Shown one piece after another: positions 55,001 to 63,310 of a stretch of DNA of 64,000 nt. The notes under the pieces are model-generated. The model saw only the letters and a list, made by a program, of their open reading frames with translations. It had not been told where the DNA came from and did no database searches. Each line of letters starts with the position of its first letter. The stretch's first letter is position 1. Source of the DNA: Prevotella sp. E13-17 (GTDB lineage: Bacteria; Bacteroidota; Bacteroidia; Bacteroidales; Bacteroidaceae). The translations under genes and the position numbers were made by a program. The stretch covers positions 3,256,001 through 3,320,000 of the forward strand of contig NZ_CP091787.1 of the NCBI RefSeq assembly GCF_022024035.1, in the 5' to 3' direction.

Positions 55001-55328
55001 CTTTCACATGCACTTCGGCAATCGTCTGGCTGTCGTCCTTCAGCACCACGTCAAAGCGGCGCCTATCCTTGATTGGCAGCGTCTGCGGCTTACAACCGAT
55101 ATAGGTGATCTTCAAGGTGTTGTCGGTGTTCTTCACCTGCAACGAGAAATGACCATTGAAGTCGGTCACGGTCGAACTGACGATACGTCCACCCTTATCT
55201 TGCTCTACCACTGTCGCACCAATACATTCTCCATCTGGAGCCGTGACCTGACCTGTTATCATGGTTTGAGCCAGCACGGATGCGCCACAAAACAATAATG
55301 AAATGATTAATAATACAAAACGTCTCAT
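52020..55328 (-). CDS. SusC-like TonB-linked transporter (fasciclin cluster, proximal pair)
   Basis: 1102-aa outer-membrane transporter: signal peptide (VLLIISLLFCGASVLAQ), regulatory-like domain (about 22-95; ITGQVTAPDGECIGATVVEQ), TonB-box-like IAEVHVKGRRR (about 103), a longer linker than usual, plug (LILLNDIPFESQIDASFDY, IEDITVLKDGAACAIWGARGANGIISIRTKKG) and barrel ending KYFTFGLTLGI. Typical of SusC apart from length. Starts 4 bp after the first fasciclin gene stop, so it is part of the same transcript. Confidence 0.95.
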   Translation of the reverse strand: MRRFVLLIISLLFCGASVLAQTMITGQVTAPDGECIGATVVEQDKGGRIVSSTVTDFNGHFSLQVKNTDNTLKITYIGCKPQTLPIKDRRRFDVVLKDDSQTIAEVHVKGRRRTGADGFNVPVRELSGAQQTISMKTFEGMSVASVDDALQGRIAGLDIVANSGDLGSGSSLRVRGTTSINSNSEPLILLNDIPFESQIDASFDYNTASNDQFATLLNISPEDIEDITVLKDGAACAIWGARGANGIISIRTKKGVTGPTRVTYSYRLSGNWQPEGMKMLNGDDYTMLMKQAYFNRNQDERESNIPEFNYDQNFSEYEQFNNNTNWVKEVTQMGWTHDHSLSISGGGQKAKFRASLGYYNQTGTVIEQQMDRFSTRMNLEYQVSDRLKFTSDFSMTYTNNDRNYEQYYPATGSNIGLLDVAYRKLPNVGIYRQDYDGHDTDAFYHILPSSNLDSSQKDLYNPVAVAHLAQNVQKNMRIIPTLRIQYDFIEPTDKQRLRYNGYVTFDIENYKINRFLPKELVARHWLDEQVNRSEKQENEGLSIMTDQNVTWMPNLGENHSLMLYGSWQMTSGASQNQRFVTYGVPSEHITDAAAGGNLSELNSDKGQWRSMAILGRMHYAYQGRYIVDATIRWDGSSRFGSNNRWGAFPSLSGKWIISDEKFMKSMENWLSEFSLRAGWGVTGNMPDREYLHFARYNGSWSTGGNNYNGMPTIKPASLKLTNLKWERSTSINVGLNLGLFEDRFTADLNVYHRRTTDMLFRDQRVPSHTGFDQLSYINAGTMDNDGWELNINTNSLISIGKWTFDFNANLSNYKNTIKELNANVLDSYNGEFSYANGNYLSRVQIDNSFGSIYGLRSHGVYQYDKWSEEEVPGISGPNAPVARDKEGKVVFSSGQPVPLYYAYGTTNARKFRGGDAVYEDINSDGTIDELDVVYLGNCNPKLNGGFGFSLRYNKRLSLNCFFNFRYGNKVINYSRMYAENMYSNDNQCVSVNWRWRKDGDKTDMPRAIYQDGRNWMGSDRFVEDGSFLRWKQLTVNYSFDQKTIKKIGLNQASLSLTLNNILTWSKYSGVDPEVGYDSQGICADWSKTPRSKYFTFGLTLGI

Positions 55329-55332
55329 AGGA

Positions 55333-57879
55333 TTATTCTGGGATTAAGGCATGGTCAATAAGATGAATCACAGATTGTGACGAGCTGACAATTTGTGTTG
55401 CCGAGCGATAGTCACTGTTGTTCACAATCATGTCGCGACTCTGCAGGTTATAGAGTCCACTGGTCTTTACCACATGGGCTTTGTTTCCCTGACTGTCGGT
55501 AAACGTCAGGTTCTGGCCGTTGCCGCTGATGACCATCTTCTGGAAGCGCCCACTGTTACTGCGTGCAGCCGTCTCGAAGGTCAGCGAAGAGAAGGGCTTG
55601 CTATCCACGAAGGTGGCGTTGTCCACGAAGTGATAACGCAGAAAGCGCATCAGCCTGACAGCCCATTCACGTTGAATCTTGTTGTCGGTCTGTGCCATAA
55701 TCTCATCCCAGCTATGCAGGGAGGGGTCTGAGGCAAAGGCTGCCTCAATGGCATCATTGGTAGGAACCAACACCGTGTATTGGAAGTTGCCAAACATCGA
55801 GACCACATTGCCAAGACCACTTGACTGGCTCGTTCGGTTCAACGTGAAGATGCTCTTGATCTCCGCGTCTTTCTCGAAAAGACGAAACACCATGTCATTG
55901 CCGTTCAGCAATTCAAAAAAGCGAGAGAACTCGGCATGGGCCTGCATGTTCGTATAGACCGAATTGACAGGGTCTTGCAGCACCCGGTCGATGACAAGAC
56001 AACGCCCGTTGTCCAAGTCATAGCGTCCCACCTGATGTGCTTCTGCCACCTGCTGTTCTGCGTCACCGCCACCCATGGCGGTCATCTGTTCGCCTGCACC
56101 ATTAACACGAATGGTCGAGCCGCCCTTTGACTGATAGAAATGCTGTGTGCCGTCATCCACATAGCCACTCATGCGACCTTCGTCGTCTTTCATGCCAACG
56201 ATGATATGGCGGTCGCAGATGTCATAGAGACGATTGCGCAACAGGCCCACTTCGTCGATGGTATATTGGAAGTCGCCCTTGGTCCCATCTTCGTTGACAG
56301 CATAGACGTCGGCCGTGACTGGCTGGTCTTTGGTCTCGTCATAACGGAAGGCCCATATCTGCCGCTGGCTCTTTCCTTTGGCCCACGACACGGGGTCGCG
56401 ATAGTTCTGCAGTGCCTCATCCGTAGGCACCAGAAGATTGTACATGTTTTCCATAGAGCGCAGATACAGATAGAACTTCATCTCGTGGTCCTGCAGTGCC
56501 CAGTTCATGATACGCGTGTTCTGATTGGTCATCACTGGGGCATACACACTCTGATAGTCAATAGGCGGATACACCTTGTTGGTGACATAGACAATACCAT
56601 TGCCTGCCACATAGGTAGCCACAATGTCACCCTTATCCACATGCATGGCAAACGAAGCCTCATCGTTCATGGTGGACCATTGCGAAGGCAGACTGGTCAT
56701 GAACGACTTCTTCTGGTGGTTCTTGATGAAGAGGGCCACCAGCGGTGTCGGCACCTGTTCCCAGGTGCCATAGGCATCTTTCAGATAGGCCCCTTTTCCT
56801 CCGTTGAGGTAGTTCTGCATCGCTTCATCGGTAGGCACGAACATCACACCCATGTCCTGCATAGACTGATAGGTGTTCTGCGAGGGGTCTATATATAGGA
56901 GACCGTAATTGGTCATGTCGTTGCCCTCTGGGTCGGTTGGCTGCGACTCGGTGAAGTAGCGCTTCACAAAGACGCTGTCGCTGATCACAGGATGGGCCGC
57001 ATCATGCCCGTCATACAGTTGGTGAACGGCTTCGGTTATCGCTCCATTGTAATAGGGTGCCGAGAAGCGCTCCATCAACTGCGAGAACAACCGTGTCTGA
57101 CTGTTTCGGTTGATGACCTGACTCATCGGACTGCTGGGCGTCAGCACATCACTCACAACATGCACATAGCCGTTCTTACAGGTGATGTCTTTTTCCACCA
57201 CTTGTGAACCGTTCACATAGACATCCGAGCCACGATAAGCCTGACCTAAAATCAGCGAGAGGTCTTCTTCGGGGATCTTATTTACTAAGGTGTGCTGCGG
57301 TGTGAAATGCACCATGTAGGTGTCTCCTTGATCTGCCAGACGGATACCTGTCTGCTGATATTTCTGCCAATAGGGTGCTGCCAGCTGACGGTCGTCACGA
57401 CACATCTGTATGCTGTCCAGATAGCTATACTGAGTAGCCCGGCGCAGGGCTGTTCCCTCACCGCTCTGACTCTCTGTGTCGCCGGTGTTGGCCAGCATAT
57501 AGGTCAGATAGGCCATATTAATGGTACTTGCGCCCAGCAGGCTGCGCTTCTGTGCGGCTGTCAGCTGTTCGTAGGACGTCACCCCCCATGGATTATCACC
57601 GGCAAAAAAGCGTGTCCATGCTTCATCACGTGCGGGGAAAACGGTTTTTGAGCCTGTCAGACTAAGTACCTGCTTATAGTCCAGGTCATCGATCAACCGC
57701 AGGTAGGTCGTGAAATCGCCTTGCTGCTGCAAGTAGTCATAGATGCTTGCACCCAGAAAGTCGGGTTCACGTCTCTCATACTCATAGTCATCTGAGCATG
57801 ATGTCAGTCCGCCAGTCAAGGTCAATAGCCCGATAAAGGATATCGACCAGCGTAGCGGAACAAGGTGTTTTTGTTTCAT
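55333..57879 (-). CDS. Four-domain fasciclin (FAS1) lipoprotein, 848 aa
   Basis: First gene of the cluster. Start MKQKHLVPLRW at 57879 is fixed by the signal peptide and by a -7 box just upstream (57912-57919) that excludes the longer frame. Lipobox GLTSC (Cys28), then SDDYEYE, strongly acidic, predicting surface export. Four FAS1-like domains can be traced by their paired motifs: KTVFPARDEAW/NGYVHVVSDVLTP (about 45-230), GVMFVPTDEAM/NGIVYVTNKVYPP (about 240-435), YNLLVPTDEAL/RCLVIDRVLQDP (about 450-620) and YTVLVPTNDAIEAAF/SVIHLIDHALIPE (about 640-848). No enzyme motif. Likely an elongated adhesin or surface binding protein working with the SusC/SusD that follow. Confidence 0.88.
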   Translation of the reverse strand: MKQKHLVPLRWSISFIGLLTLTGGLTSCSDDYEYERREPDFLGASIYDYLQQQGDFTTYLRLIDDLDYKQVLSLTGSKTVFPARDEAWTRFFAGDNPWGVTSYEQLTAAQKRSLLGASTINMAYLTYMLANTGDTESQSGEGTALRRATQYSYLDSIQMCRDDRQLAAPYWQKYQQTGIRLADQGDTYMVHFTPQHTLVNKIPEEDLSLILGQAYRGSDVYVNGSQVVEKDITCKNGYVHVVSDVLTPSSPMSQVINRNSQTRLFSQLMERFSAPYYNGAITEAVHQLYDGHDAAHPVISDSVFVKRYFTESQPTDPEGNDMTNYGLLYIDPSQNTYQSMQDMGVMFVPTDEAMQNYLNGGKGAYLKDAYGTWEQVPTPLVALFIKNHQKKSFMTSLPSQWSTMNDEASFAMHVDKGDIVATYVAGNGIVYVTNKVYPPIDYQSVYAPVMTNQNTRIMNWALQDHEMKFYLYLRSMENMYNLLVPTDEALQNYRDPVSWAKGKSQRQIWAFRYDETKDQPVTADVYAVNEDGTKGDFQYTIDEVGLLRNRLYDICDRHIIVGMKDDEGRMSGYVDDGTQHFYQSKGGSTIRVNGAGEQMTAMGGGDAEQQVAEAHQVGRYDLDNGRCLVIDRVLQDPVNSVYTNMQAHAEFSRFFELLNGNDMVFRLFEKDAEIKSIFTLNRTSQSSGLGNVVSMFGNFQYTVLVPTNDAIEAAFASDPSLHSWDEIMAQTDNKIQREWAVRLMRFLRYHFVDNATFVDSKPFSSLTFETAARSNSGRFQKMVISGNGQNLTFTDSQGNKAHVVKTSGLYNLQSRDMIVNNSDYRSATQIVSSSQSVIHLIDHALIPE

Positions 57880-57911
57880 AAGTAATTTTATAGATTGCTT
57901 TAATTTTGATG

Positions 57912-57919
57912 CAAAGGTA
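57912..57919 (-). promoter_or_regulatory. -7 box of the fasciclin/SusCD cluster
   Basis: CAAAGGTA reads TACCTTTG on the minus strand, 33 bp before the FAS1 start. The -33 element is weak (CTTG, 18-bp spacing). Confidence 0.55.
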
Positions 57920-58049
57920 AATAATAATAAATATAAGCAAGCCATCAATCACACCAGAAAATGATACGTTTGTCGCAATTACCACCACATTGATACGTTT
58001 CTGCCATTTTGTGCATCCCCATGATATTGCATATTACAGGACTATATCG

Positions 58050-58057
58050 TACTTTTG
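58050..58057 (+). promoter_or_regulatory. -7 box of the GH95-GH2 operon
   Basis: TACTTTTG, 27 bp before the GH95 start, divergent from the fasciclin promoter. A weak ATTG lies at the -33 position. Confidence 0.55.
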
Positions 58058-58083
58058 CACCATATTAATAACTAAATTGCAAA

Positions 58084-60453
58084 ATGATGATAACGAGATT
58101 ATTTTTTTCTTTGCTTTTTGCTGCCTTGTTCTGCTCAAATGCAACGGCCGGCAACAAGCCTCTGAAACTGACCTACGATGCCCCCTCTGAGCAATGGATG
58201 GGGGCACTGCCCCTCGGCAATGGCCGACTGGGGGCCATGGTCTATGGTGGCATGAACCAGGAAACCATCGCCCTGAACGAGGTGACACTTTGGTCTGGAC
58301 AGCCAGACCCCGATGCCAACAATCTGTGTGGTCCGGAGAAGCTCCGCGAGATGCGCGAGGCTTTCCTCAGTGGCGACTATCGCCGTGGCAACGACCTGGG
58401 CTGGCAGAACCTGTGCGGACATGGCAAGTCGTTTGGCACGCATCTGCCATTTGGCGACCTTGTCATCACTGAAGATACTGAAGACAAGACGGTGACCGAC
58501 TACTCGCGCTGTCTGTCTCTCAACGATGCGGTGGCTACCGTCAACTATCAACGGGGCGATGTCCGCTTCACGCACGAGTATTTCACGTCTAATCCGGCTC
58601 AGACATTGGTGGTGCGCTATAGTGCCAGCAAGTCTCACGCCATCAACGTGGCTATTGGCATGAACATGCTGCGCTACAGCACCATCGATGCTTCTTGCTT
58701 ATCACAGGAAGTGGGACGGCTCGACATCACAGGCGACGCGCGCTTCGACAAGAACGGTGAGGGCGGCGTGCGCTTTCGGGGCATTGTCAGGGTGCAGGCT
58801 GAAGGCGGCAGTGTCAAGGCTGAAGGCAACCGCCTCATCGTCAGTGGGGCCAACACGCTGACGCTTATCACAGATATTCGCACCGACTTCCAGAACACCA
58901 ACTACCGCCAACAGTGCTTGCAGACCGTAACGGCTGCCTCACGGCAGTCATACCGCCAACTGAAGACGGCTCACGCGAACGACTTCCGTCGGCTGTTTGA
59001 CCGCATGAGCCTGAGCCTCACCACTTCACAGATGGAAGAGGGAGCGGCTGGCGAGACCACACTTGCGCTTTTCAAGGCGGCACGAAAGGGACAGCCGAAC
59101 CCGGCTTTCGATGCAATCTTCTTCCAGTATGGACGCTATATGCAGATCAGCTCTTCGCGTGAGAACTCGCCTCTGCCGTCTAATCTGCAGGGTATCTGGA
59201 ACGACAACCTGGCCTGCAACATGCCCTGGACCTGCGACTACCACCTGGACATCAACATCCAACAGAACTATTGGAGCACGAACATTGCCAATCTGGCCGA
59301 ATGCAACACGCCTCTCTTCACCTATCTGGGACTGCTGGCCAAATATGGCAGCGCGACGGCTCAGAAGATGTATGGCTGTCGGGGATGGGTGGCACACACA
59401 ATTAATAATGTATGGGGCGACACGGCTCCTGGCAACTCATGCTCATGGGCCATGAACGTGACGGCGGGTGCATGGCTTGCCACCCATCTGTGGACACACT
59501 ATGAATACACGCAAGACCGTGAATATCTTCGCGAGGTGGGCTACCCCCTGCTGAAAGAGACGGCCCAGTTCTTCATGGACTACATGATAGAGGATCCCAA
59601 GACTGGCTATCTGCTCAGCGGTCCCAGCATCTCGCCCGAGAATGGTTTCCGCGGCGATGATGGTCGCGGCTATTCGCTCTCGATGATGCCTACGCTGGAT
59701 CGCGCCACCATCTATGAGATTTATCATGCCTGCATCGAGTCGAGCAAGATTCTCCATGTCGATGCCGATTTCCGTGCGCGCCTGGAGCGTGACATCAAGA
59801 AACTGCCGCCCTATCGGGTGCGCAAGAATGGCGAACTGGCAGAATGGCTGCTCGACGTGGGGCGCGACGATCCCTCGCATCGCCACGGTTCGCACCTGCA
59901 CTCGCTCTATCCCTACGGACACATCACCCCTGAAGGCACACCTGAACTGGCACGTGGCTGCGAGACGTTCTTGAAAAATCAGACCTCGCATCCCAACTGG
60001 GAGGACACGGAGTGGACTCGCGGCAACAACATTTGTTTCTATGCGCGCCTGCACAACGGTGAGAAGGCTTATGAGAGTCTGATGGGACTCTACACGGGTT
60101 TTATGCGCGAAAACCTGATGACGGTATCGCCTGCCGGCATTGCCGGTGCCGAGAGCGACATCTTCTCGTTTGATGCCACCGAGGCTGCGGTTGCAGGCAT
60201 GTGCGAAATGCTGTTGCAGAGTCATCACGGCATGCTCGACTTCCTGCCTGCCCTGCCTCCGACATGGTCTTCAGGCAGTGTGCATGGCATCTGTGCACGT
60301 GGCGGCATAGAGGCCGACATTGACTGGAAAGAGGGCAAGGTCACAAAGGCTATCCTTCGTTCTAAGAGCGACCAGACTGTCAAGGTGCGCATCAACGGTG
60401 TGACGACGACGGTTCGCCTGAAAGCGAACAGCCATACAAAACTGAAGATATAA
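58084..60453 (+). CDS. GH95 alpha-L-fucosidase/galactosidase family enzyme
   Basis: 789-aa exported enzyme (MMITRLFFSLLFAALFCSNATAG) of family GH95, inverting exo-enzymes removing terminal alpha-1,2-L-fucose or L-galactose. N-terminal beta-sandwich (about 25-270; WMGALPLGNGRLGAMVYGG, ALNEVTLWSG), helical linker, then the (alpha/alpha)6 barrel: PLPSNLQGIWND, LDINIQQNYWSTNIANLAE (catalytic Asn pair), SGPSISPENGF (catalytic acid Glu), SHRHGSHLHSLYP and the C-terminal AAVAGMCEMLLQSHHG...LPALPPTWSSGSVHGICARGG. Complete. The GH2 mannosidase gene starts 7 bp later. Fits host mucin, N-glycan or plant xyloglucan/RG-II side chains. Confidence 0.95.
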   Translation: MMITRLFFSLLFAALFCSNATAGNKPLKLTYDAPSEQWMGALPLGNGRLGAMVYGGMNQETIALNEVTLWSGQPDPDANNLCGPEKLREMREAFLSGDYRRGNDLGWQNLCGHGKSFGTHLPFGDLVITEDTEDKTVTDYSRCLSLNDAVATVNYQRGDVRFTHEYFTSNPAQTLVVRYSASKSHAINVAIGMNMLRYSTIDASCLSQEVGRLDITGDARFDKNGEGGVRFRGIVRVQAEGGSVKAEGNRLIVSGANTLTLITDIRTDFQNTNYRQQCLQTVTAASRQSYRQLKTAHANDFRRLFDRMSLSLTTSQMEEGAAGETTLALFKAARKGQPNPAFDAIFFQYGRYMQISSSRENSPLPSNLQGIWNDNLACNMPWTCDYHLDINIQQNYWSTNIANLAECNTPLFTYLGLLAKYGSATAQKMYGCRGWVAHTINNVWGDTAPGNSCSWAMNVTAGAWLATHLWTHYEYTQDREYLREVGYPLLKETAQFFMDYMIEDPKTGYLLSGPSISPENGFRGDDGRGYSLSMMPTLDRATIYEIYHACIESSKILHVDADFRARLERDIKKLPPYRVRKNGELAEWLLDVGRDDPSHRHGSHLHSLYPYGHITPEGTPELARGCETFLKNQTSHPNWEDTEWTRGNNICFYARLHNGEKAYESLMGLYTGFMRENLMTVSPAGIAGAESDIFSFDATEAAVAGMCEMLLQSHHGMLDFLPALPPTWSSGSVHGICARGGIEADIDWKEGKVTKAILRSKSDQTVKVRINGVTTTVRLKANSHTKLKI

Positions 60454-60460
60454 CAAGTAG

Positions 60461-63211
60461 ATGCACATGAAAAAGCTCTATGTAACCTTCCTGTCGGCAC
60501 TGTTTCTATGCGTGCCGACAATGGCCGAGACGGTTCTGCGCCCGCTACACGACGGATGGCGCTTCCGTCAGGGGAACAGCGATATCTGGCATCCGGCACA
60601 AGTGCCGGGCAACACGCATCTCGACCTGATGCGGGAGCGTATCATCGACGACCCGTTCTTTCGACAGAACGAGCGTTCGGTGCAGTGGGTCGATAAGGAA
60701 GACTGGATGTACGAGACGCACTTCCAGCCATCTGCCGAGGAACTGGCAGCCACCCATCAGACGCTGGTCTTCAAGGGGCTCGACACCTATGCCGATGTCT
60801 ATCTGAACCATCAGCGCATCCTGGTGGCGGACAATATGCACCGCGAATGGCGGTGCAACGTAGAAGGCATCATGAAAGAGGGCGACAACCTGCTGGAGGT
60901 CTTCTTCCATAGTCCGGTGAAGGTCAACGTGCCCAAGTTTGATGCACTGCCTTATCGCCACAACACGGGTCCCGACCACTCGCAGATGGGGGGACTCTTC
61001 GACAAGACCATCTCGCCCTTTGCTCGCACGGCGGGCTTTGAATATGGCTGGGACTGGGGCCCCCGACTGGTCACCTTTGGCATCTGGCGCCCTGTGCTGC
61101 TCGAGACGTGGAGCGACATGCGCATCGCCGACGTGTGGTACATACAGAAAGACGTGAACAAGGCGCGCGCCCAACTGCGCACCGTCGTTGAGGTGGAGAC
61201 CGACGAGCCCGTGACAGCTGCCACGCTCACCATCACTGCCGACGGCAAGCCCGCCACCACGAAGACCGTGGCCCTTGAAAAGGGACACAACACCATCACC
61301 CTTGACTACACGCTGAAGAATCCTCGCCTTTGGTGGACCAACGGCTTAGGTGAGCCTTATCTGACGACGATGAAACTAAGACTCACCCCCGCCCCCTCTC
61401 TGCTCAGAGAGGGAAGTGGTCACTCTCAAAGCAACAATCGCGATAAAAAGCTATCTACTCCCCTCTCTGAGCAGAGAGGGGCTGGGGGTGAGTCTTCCAC
61501 CCTCCTTGGCATCCGCAGCCTGCGCCTCCACAACGATAAGGACCAGTACGGACATAACCTCTATTTTGAACTGAACGGCGAACCGCTCTATGCAAAGGGT
61601 AGCAACATGATACCCAACGACAACTTCCTCAGTCGTGTCACCGACAGCATCTACCGTCAGGTGGTGGCCGATGCGGCAGCCGTCAACATGAACATCATTC
61701 GTGTGTGGGGCGGCGGCATCTACGAGGACGACAGTTTTTACAGATACTGCGATGAAATGGGCATTTTAGTGTGGCAAGACTTCATGTTTGCCTGTCAGAC
61801 CTACGAGGTTGACTCGGCCTTCTTAGCCAACATCAAGGAGGAGGCTATCTACAACGTGCGCCGTCTGCGCAACCATGCCTGCATGGCTGTCTATGCCGGC
61901 AACAACGAAGAACAGGATGTGTGGTTCGGCTGGGGTGGCAAAAAGCGCTATTTCGAAGAACTGGGACAGGCAGACCGTGTCTGGAAGATGCAACACAGCA
62001 TCTTCTATGAGGTGCTGCCCGAGGTGGTGCGACAGTATGGTGGCGGCATTGCCTACCGACCTTCGTCGCCCTGGGCTTTTGAAGACACGCCGAGCGATGG
62101 CATCAACGGCGATGATCACTACTGGGGGGTGTGGCATGGTGGTGACCCCATCGAGGCCTACTTCGACCACCATGTGCGCTTTCAGTCGGAATATGGTTTC
62201 CAGTCATTCCCGGAATATGAGAGCGTGCTGCTCTACAACCCCGACCCTCGCGACCACAATATCTATAGCGAAGTGATGATGGCGCATCAGAATGCCGGCA
62301 CCTATGCCAACCACCGCATCGAGGAGTATATGAGTCGCGATTATCGAGTGCCTACCGACTTCAAACGTTTTCTTTACGTGGGACAGGTTCTGCAGGCCGA
62401 TGCTGTGAAGATGGGCATGGAGGCTTTCCGCCGCGACCGTCCCTTCTGCATGGGCAGCATCGTATGGCAGCTCAACGACTGCTGGCCGGTAGCTTCATGG
62501 AGCAGCCGTGACTACTACGGCCGTTGGAAAGCGCTGCACTACGTGACACGCAAGGCTTACGACGACATTCTCGTCAGTCCCCGCGTAAAAAGCGAAGACG
62601 CTAAAACACAAGAAAGCAAACAAGTCGCGGCCCTTCCAGGACAGGAAGACACAGGTGTAAAACAATCGCAAGATGTTGCCTTGTCCAAGAAGGTGTTAGA
62701 ACTGAAACTCGTCAACGACCGCCGTACTTCTGCCCGTGGCACGCTTTGCATCCAGACCATGACCATCGACGGACGTGTGGCCTATGAAAAGAAACAGACC
62801 ATCACCCTGCCCAAGAATACGGCCATCGACATCGTCACCCTGCCCGTCCAGGACATCCTTGGAGGCGAACAACCCGAAAACGTGTTCTTCTACATCACCT
62901 ATCACACTGGCAACAAGACCTACTACAACATCGCATACCCTGTCCGCCAAAAAGAGATGCACTATCGCAAACCTCTGCTCACGACAAACGTCAGCGACGC
63001 TGCAGACGGCTTCAACGTCAGCGTCAGCACAGACATCTTCGCCCGTGCCGTGTTCCTTAAGACTAAAGGTATCAAGGATGTGTTTGCCGACAACTACTAC
63101 GACCTGCTTCCTGGACAGACACGTACAATACATGTGCGCACATCAAAGTCGCGTACGCAGTTCCTGCGCGAACTTGAAATAATGACCTTAGGCGACGACT
63201 ACGAACCATAA
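60461..63211 (+). CDS. GH2 beta-mannosidase with in-frame palindromic-element insertion
   Basis: 916-aa exported exo-beta-mannosidase type enzyme (MKKLYVTFLSALFLCVPTMAE). The sugar-binding domain (about 25-200; WRFRQGNSDIWHPAQVPGNTHLDL) and GFEYGWDWGPRLVTFGIWRPV precede an Ig-like domain and the TIM barrel (about 360-690; IRVWGGGIYEDD, acid/base Glu in GNNEEQDVW about 482, nucleophile Glu in FQSEYGFQSFP about 576, GSIVWQLNDCWPVASWS). Residues about 307-345 (LTPAPSLLREG...STPLSEQRGAGGE) are encoded by the inverted-repeat element at 61380-61494, between WWTNGLGEPYLTTMKLRL and LGIRSLRL. A second low-complexity stretch (about 707-740, Lys/Gln/Glu-rich) precedes the C-terminal domain. The catalytic core is intact. 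Confidence 0.93.
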   Translation: MHMKKLYVTFLSALFLCVPTMAETVLRPLHDGWRFRQGNSDIWHPAQVPGNTHLDLMRERIIDDPFFRQNERSVQWVDKEDWMYETHFQPSAEELAATHQTLVFKGLDTYADVYLNHQRILVADNMHREWRCNVEGIMKEGDNLLEVFFHSPVKVNVPKFDALPYRHNTGPDHSQMGGLFDKTISPFARTAGFEYGWDWGPRLVTFGIWRPVLLETWSDMRIADVWYIQKDVNKARAQLRTVVEVETDEPVTAATLTITADGKPATTKTVALEKGHNTITLDYTLKNPRLWWTNGLGEPYLTTMKLRLTPAPSLLREGSGHSQSNNRDKKLSTPLSEQRGAGGESSTLLGIRSLRLHNDKDQYGHNLYFELNGEPLYAKGSNMIPNDNFLSRVTDSIYRQVVADAAAVNMNIIRVWGGGIYEDDSFYRYCDEMGILVWQDFMFACQTYEVDSAFLANIKEEAIYNVRRLRNHACMAVYAGNNEEQDVWFGWGGKKRYFEELGQADRVWKMQHSIFYEVLPEVVRQYGGGIAYRPSSPWAFEDTPSDGINGDDHYWGVWHGGDPIEAYFDHHVRFQSEYGFQSFPEYESVLLYNPDPRDHNIYSEVMMAHQNAGTYANHRIEEYMSRDYRVPTDFKRFLYVGQVLQADAVKMGMEAFRRDRPFCMGSIVWQLNDCWPVASWSSRDYYGRWKALHYVTRKAYDDILVSPRVKSEDAKTQESKQVAALPGQEDTGVKQSQDVALSKKVLELKLVNDRRTSARGTLCIQTMTIDGRVAYEKKQTITLPKNTAIDIVTLPVQDILGGEQPENVFFYITYHTGNKTYYNIAYPVRQKEMHYRKPLLTTNVSDAADGFNVSVSTDIFARAVFLKTKGIKDVFADNYYDLLPGQTRTIHVRTSKSRTQFLRELEIMTLGDDYEP
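61380..61494. repeat. Intragenic palindromic element inside the GH2 gene
   Basis: Left arm 61380-61413 (GACTCACCCCCG...AGAGAGGG) and right arm 61460-61494 are inverted copies of about 35 bp with few mismatches. Each arm also holds its own short palindrome (CCCTCTCTGCTCAGAGAGGG type). The right arm with its left flank (CTATCTACTCCCCTC...GGGGGTGAGTC) closely matches the intergenic copy at 63660-63705. The reading frame stays open through all of it. Confidence 0.85.
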
Positions 63212-63246
63212 AGCTGCATAGACCTCTAAATAGAATAGCGTTAAAA

Positions 63247-63284
63247 AAAACGCCCGTTTCATCGGTGAAACGGGCGTTTTTTGC
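63247..63284 (+). terminator. Terminator of the GH95-GH2 operon
   Basis: Perfect 15-bp stem AAAACGCCCGTTTCA / TGAAACGGGCGTTTT, loop TCGG, followed by TT, 36 bp after the GH2 stop. Confidence 0.9.
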
Positions 63285-63310
63285 GATAAAAGCACCGGTT
63301 TAAATCGATG

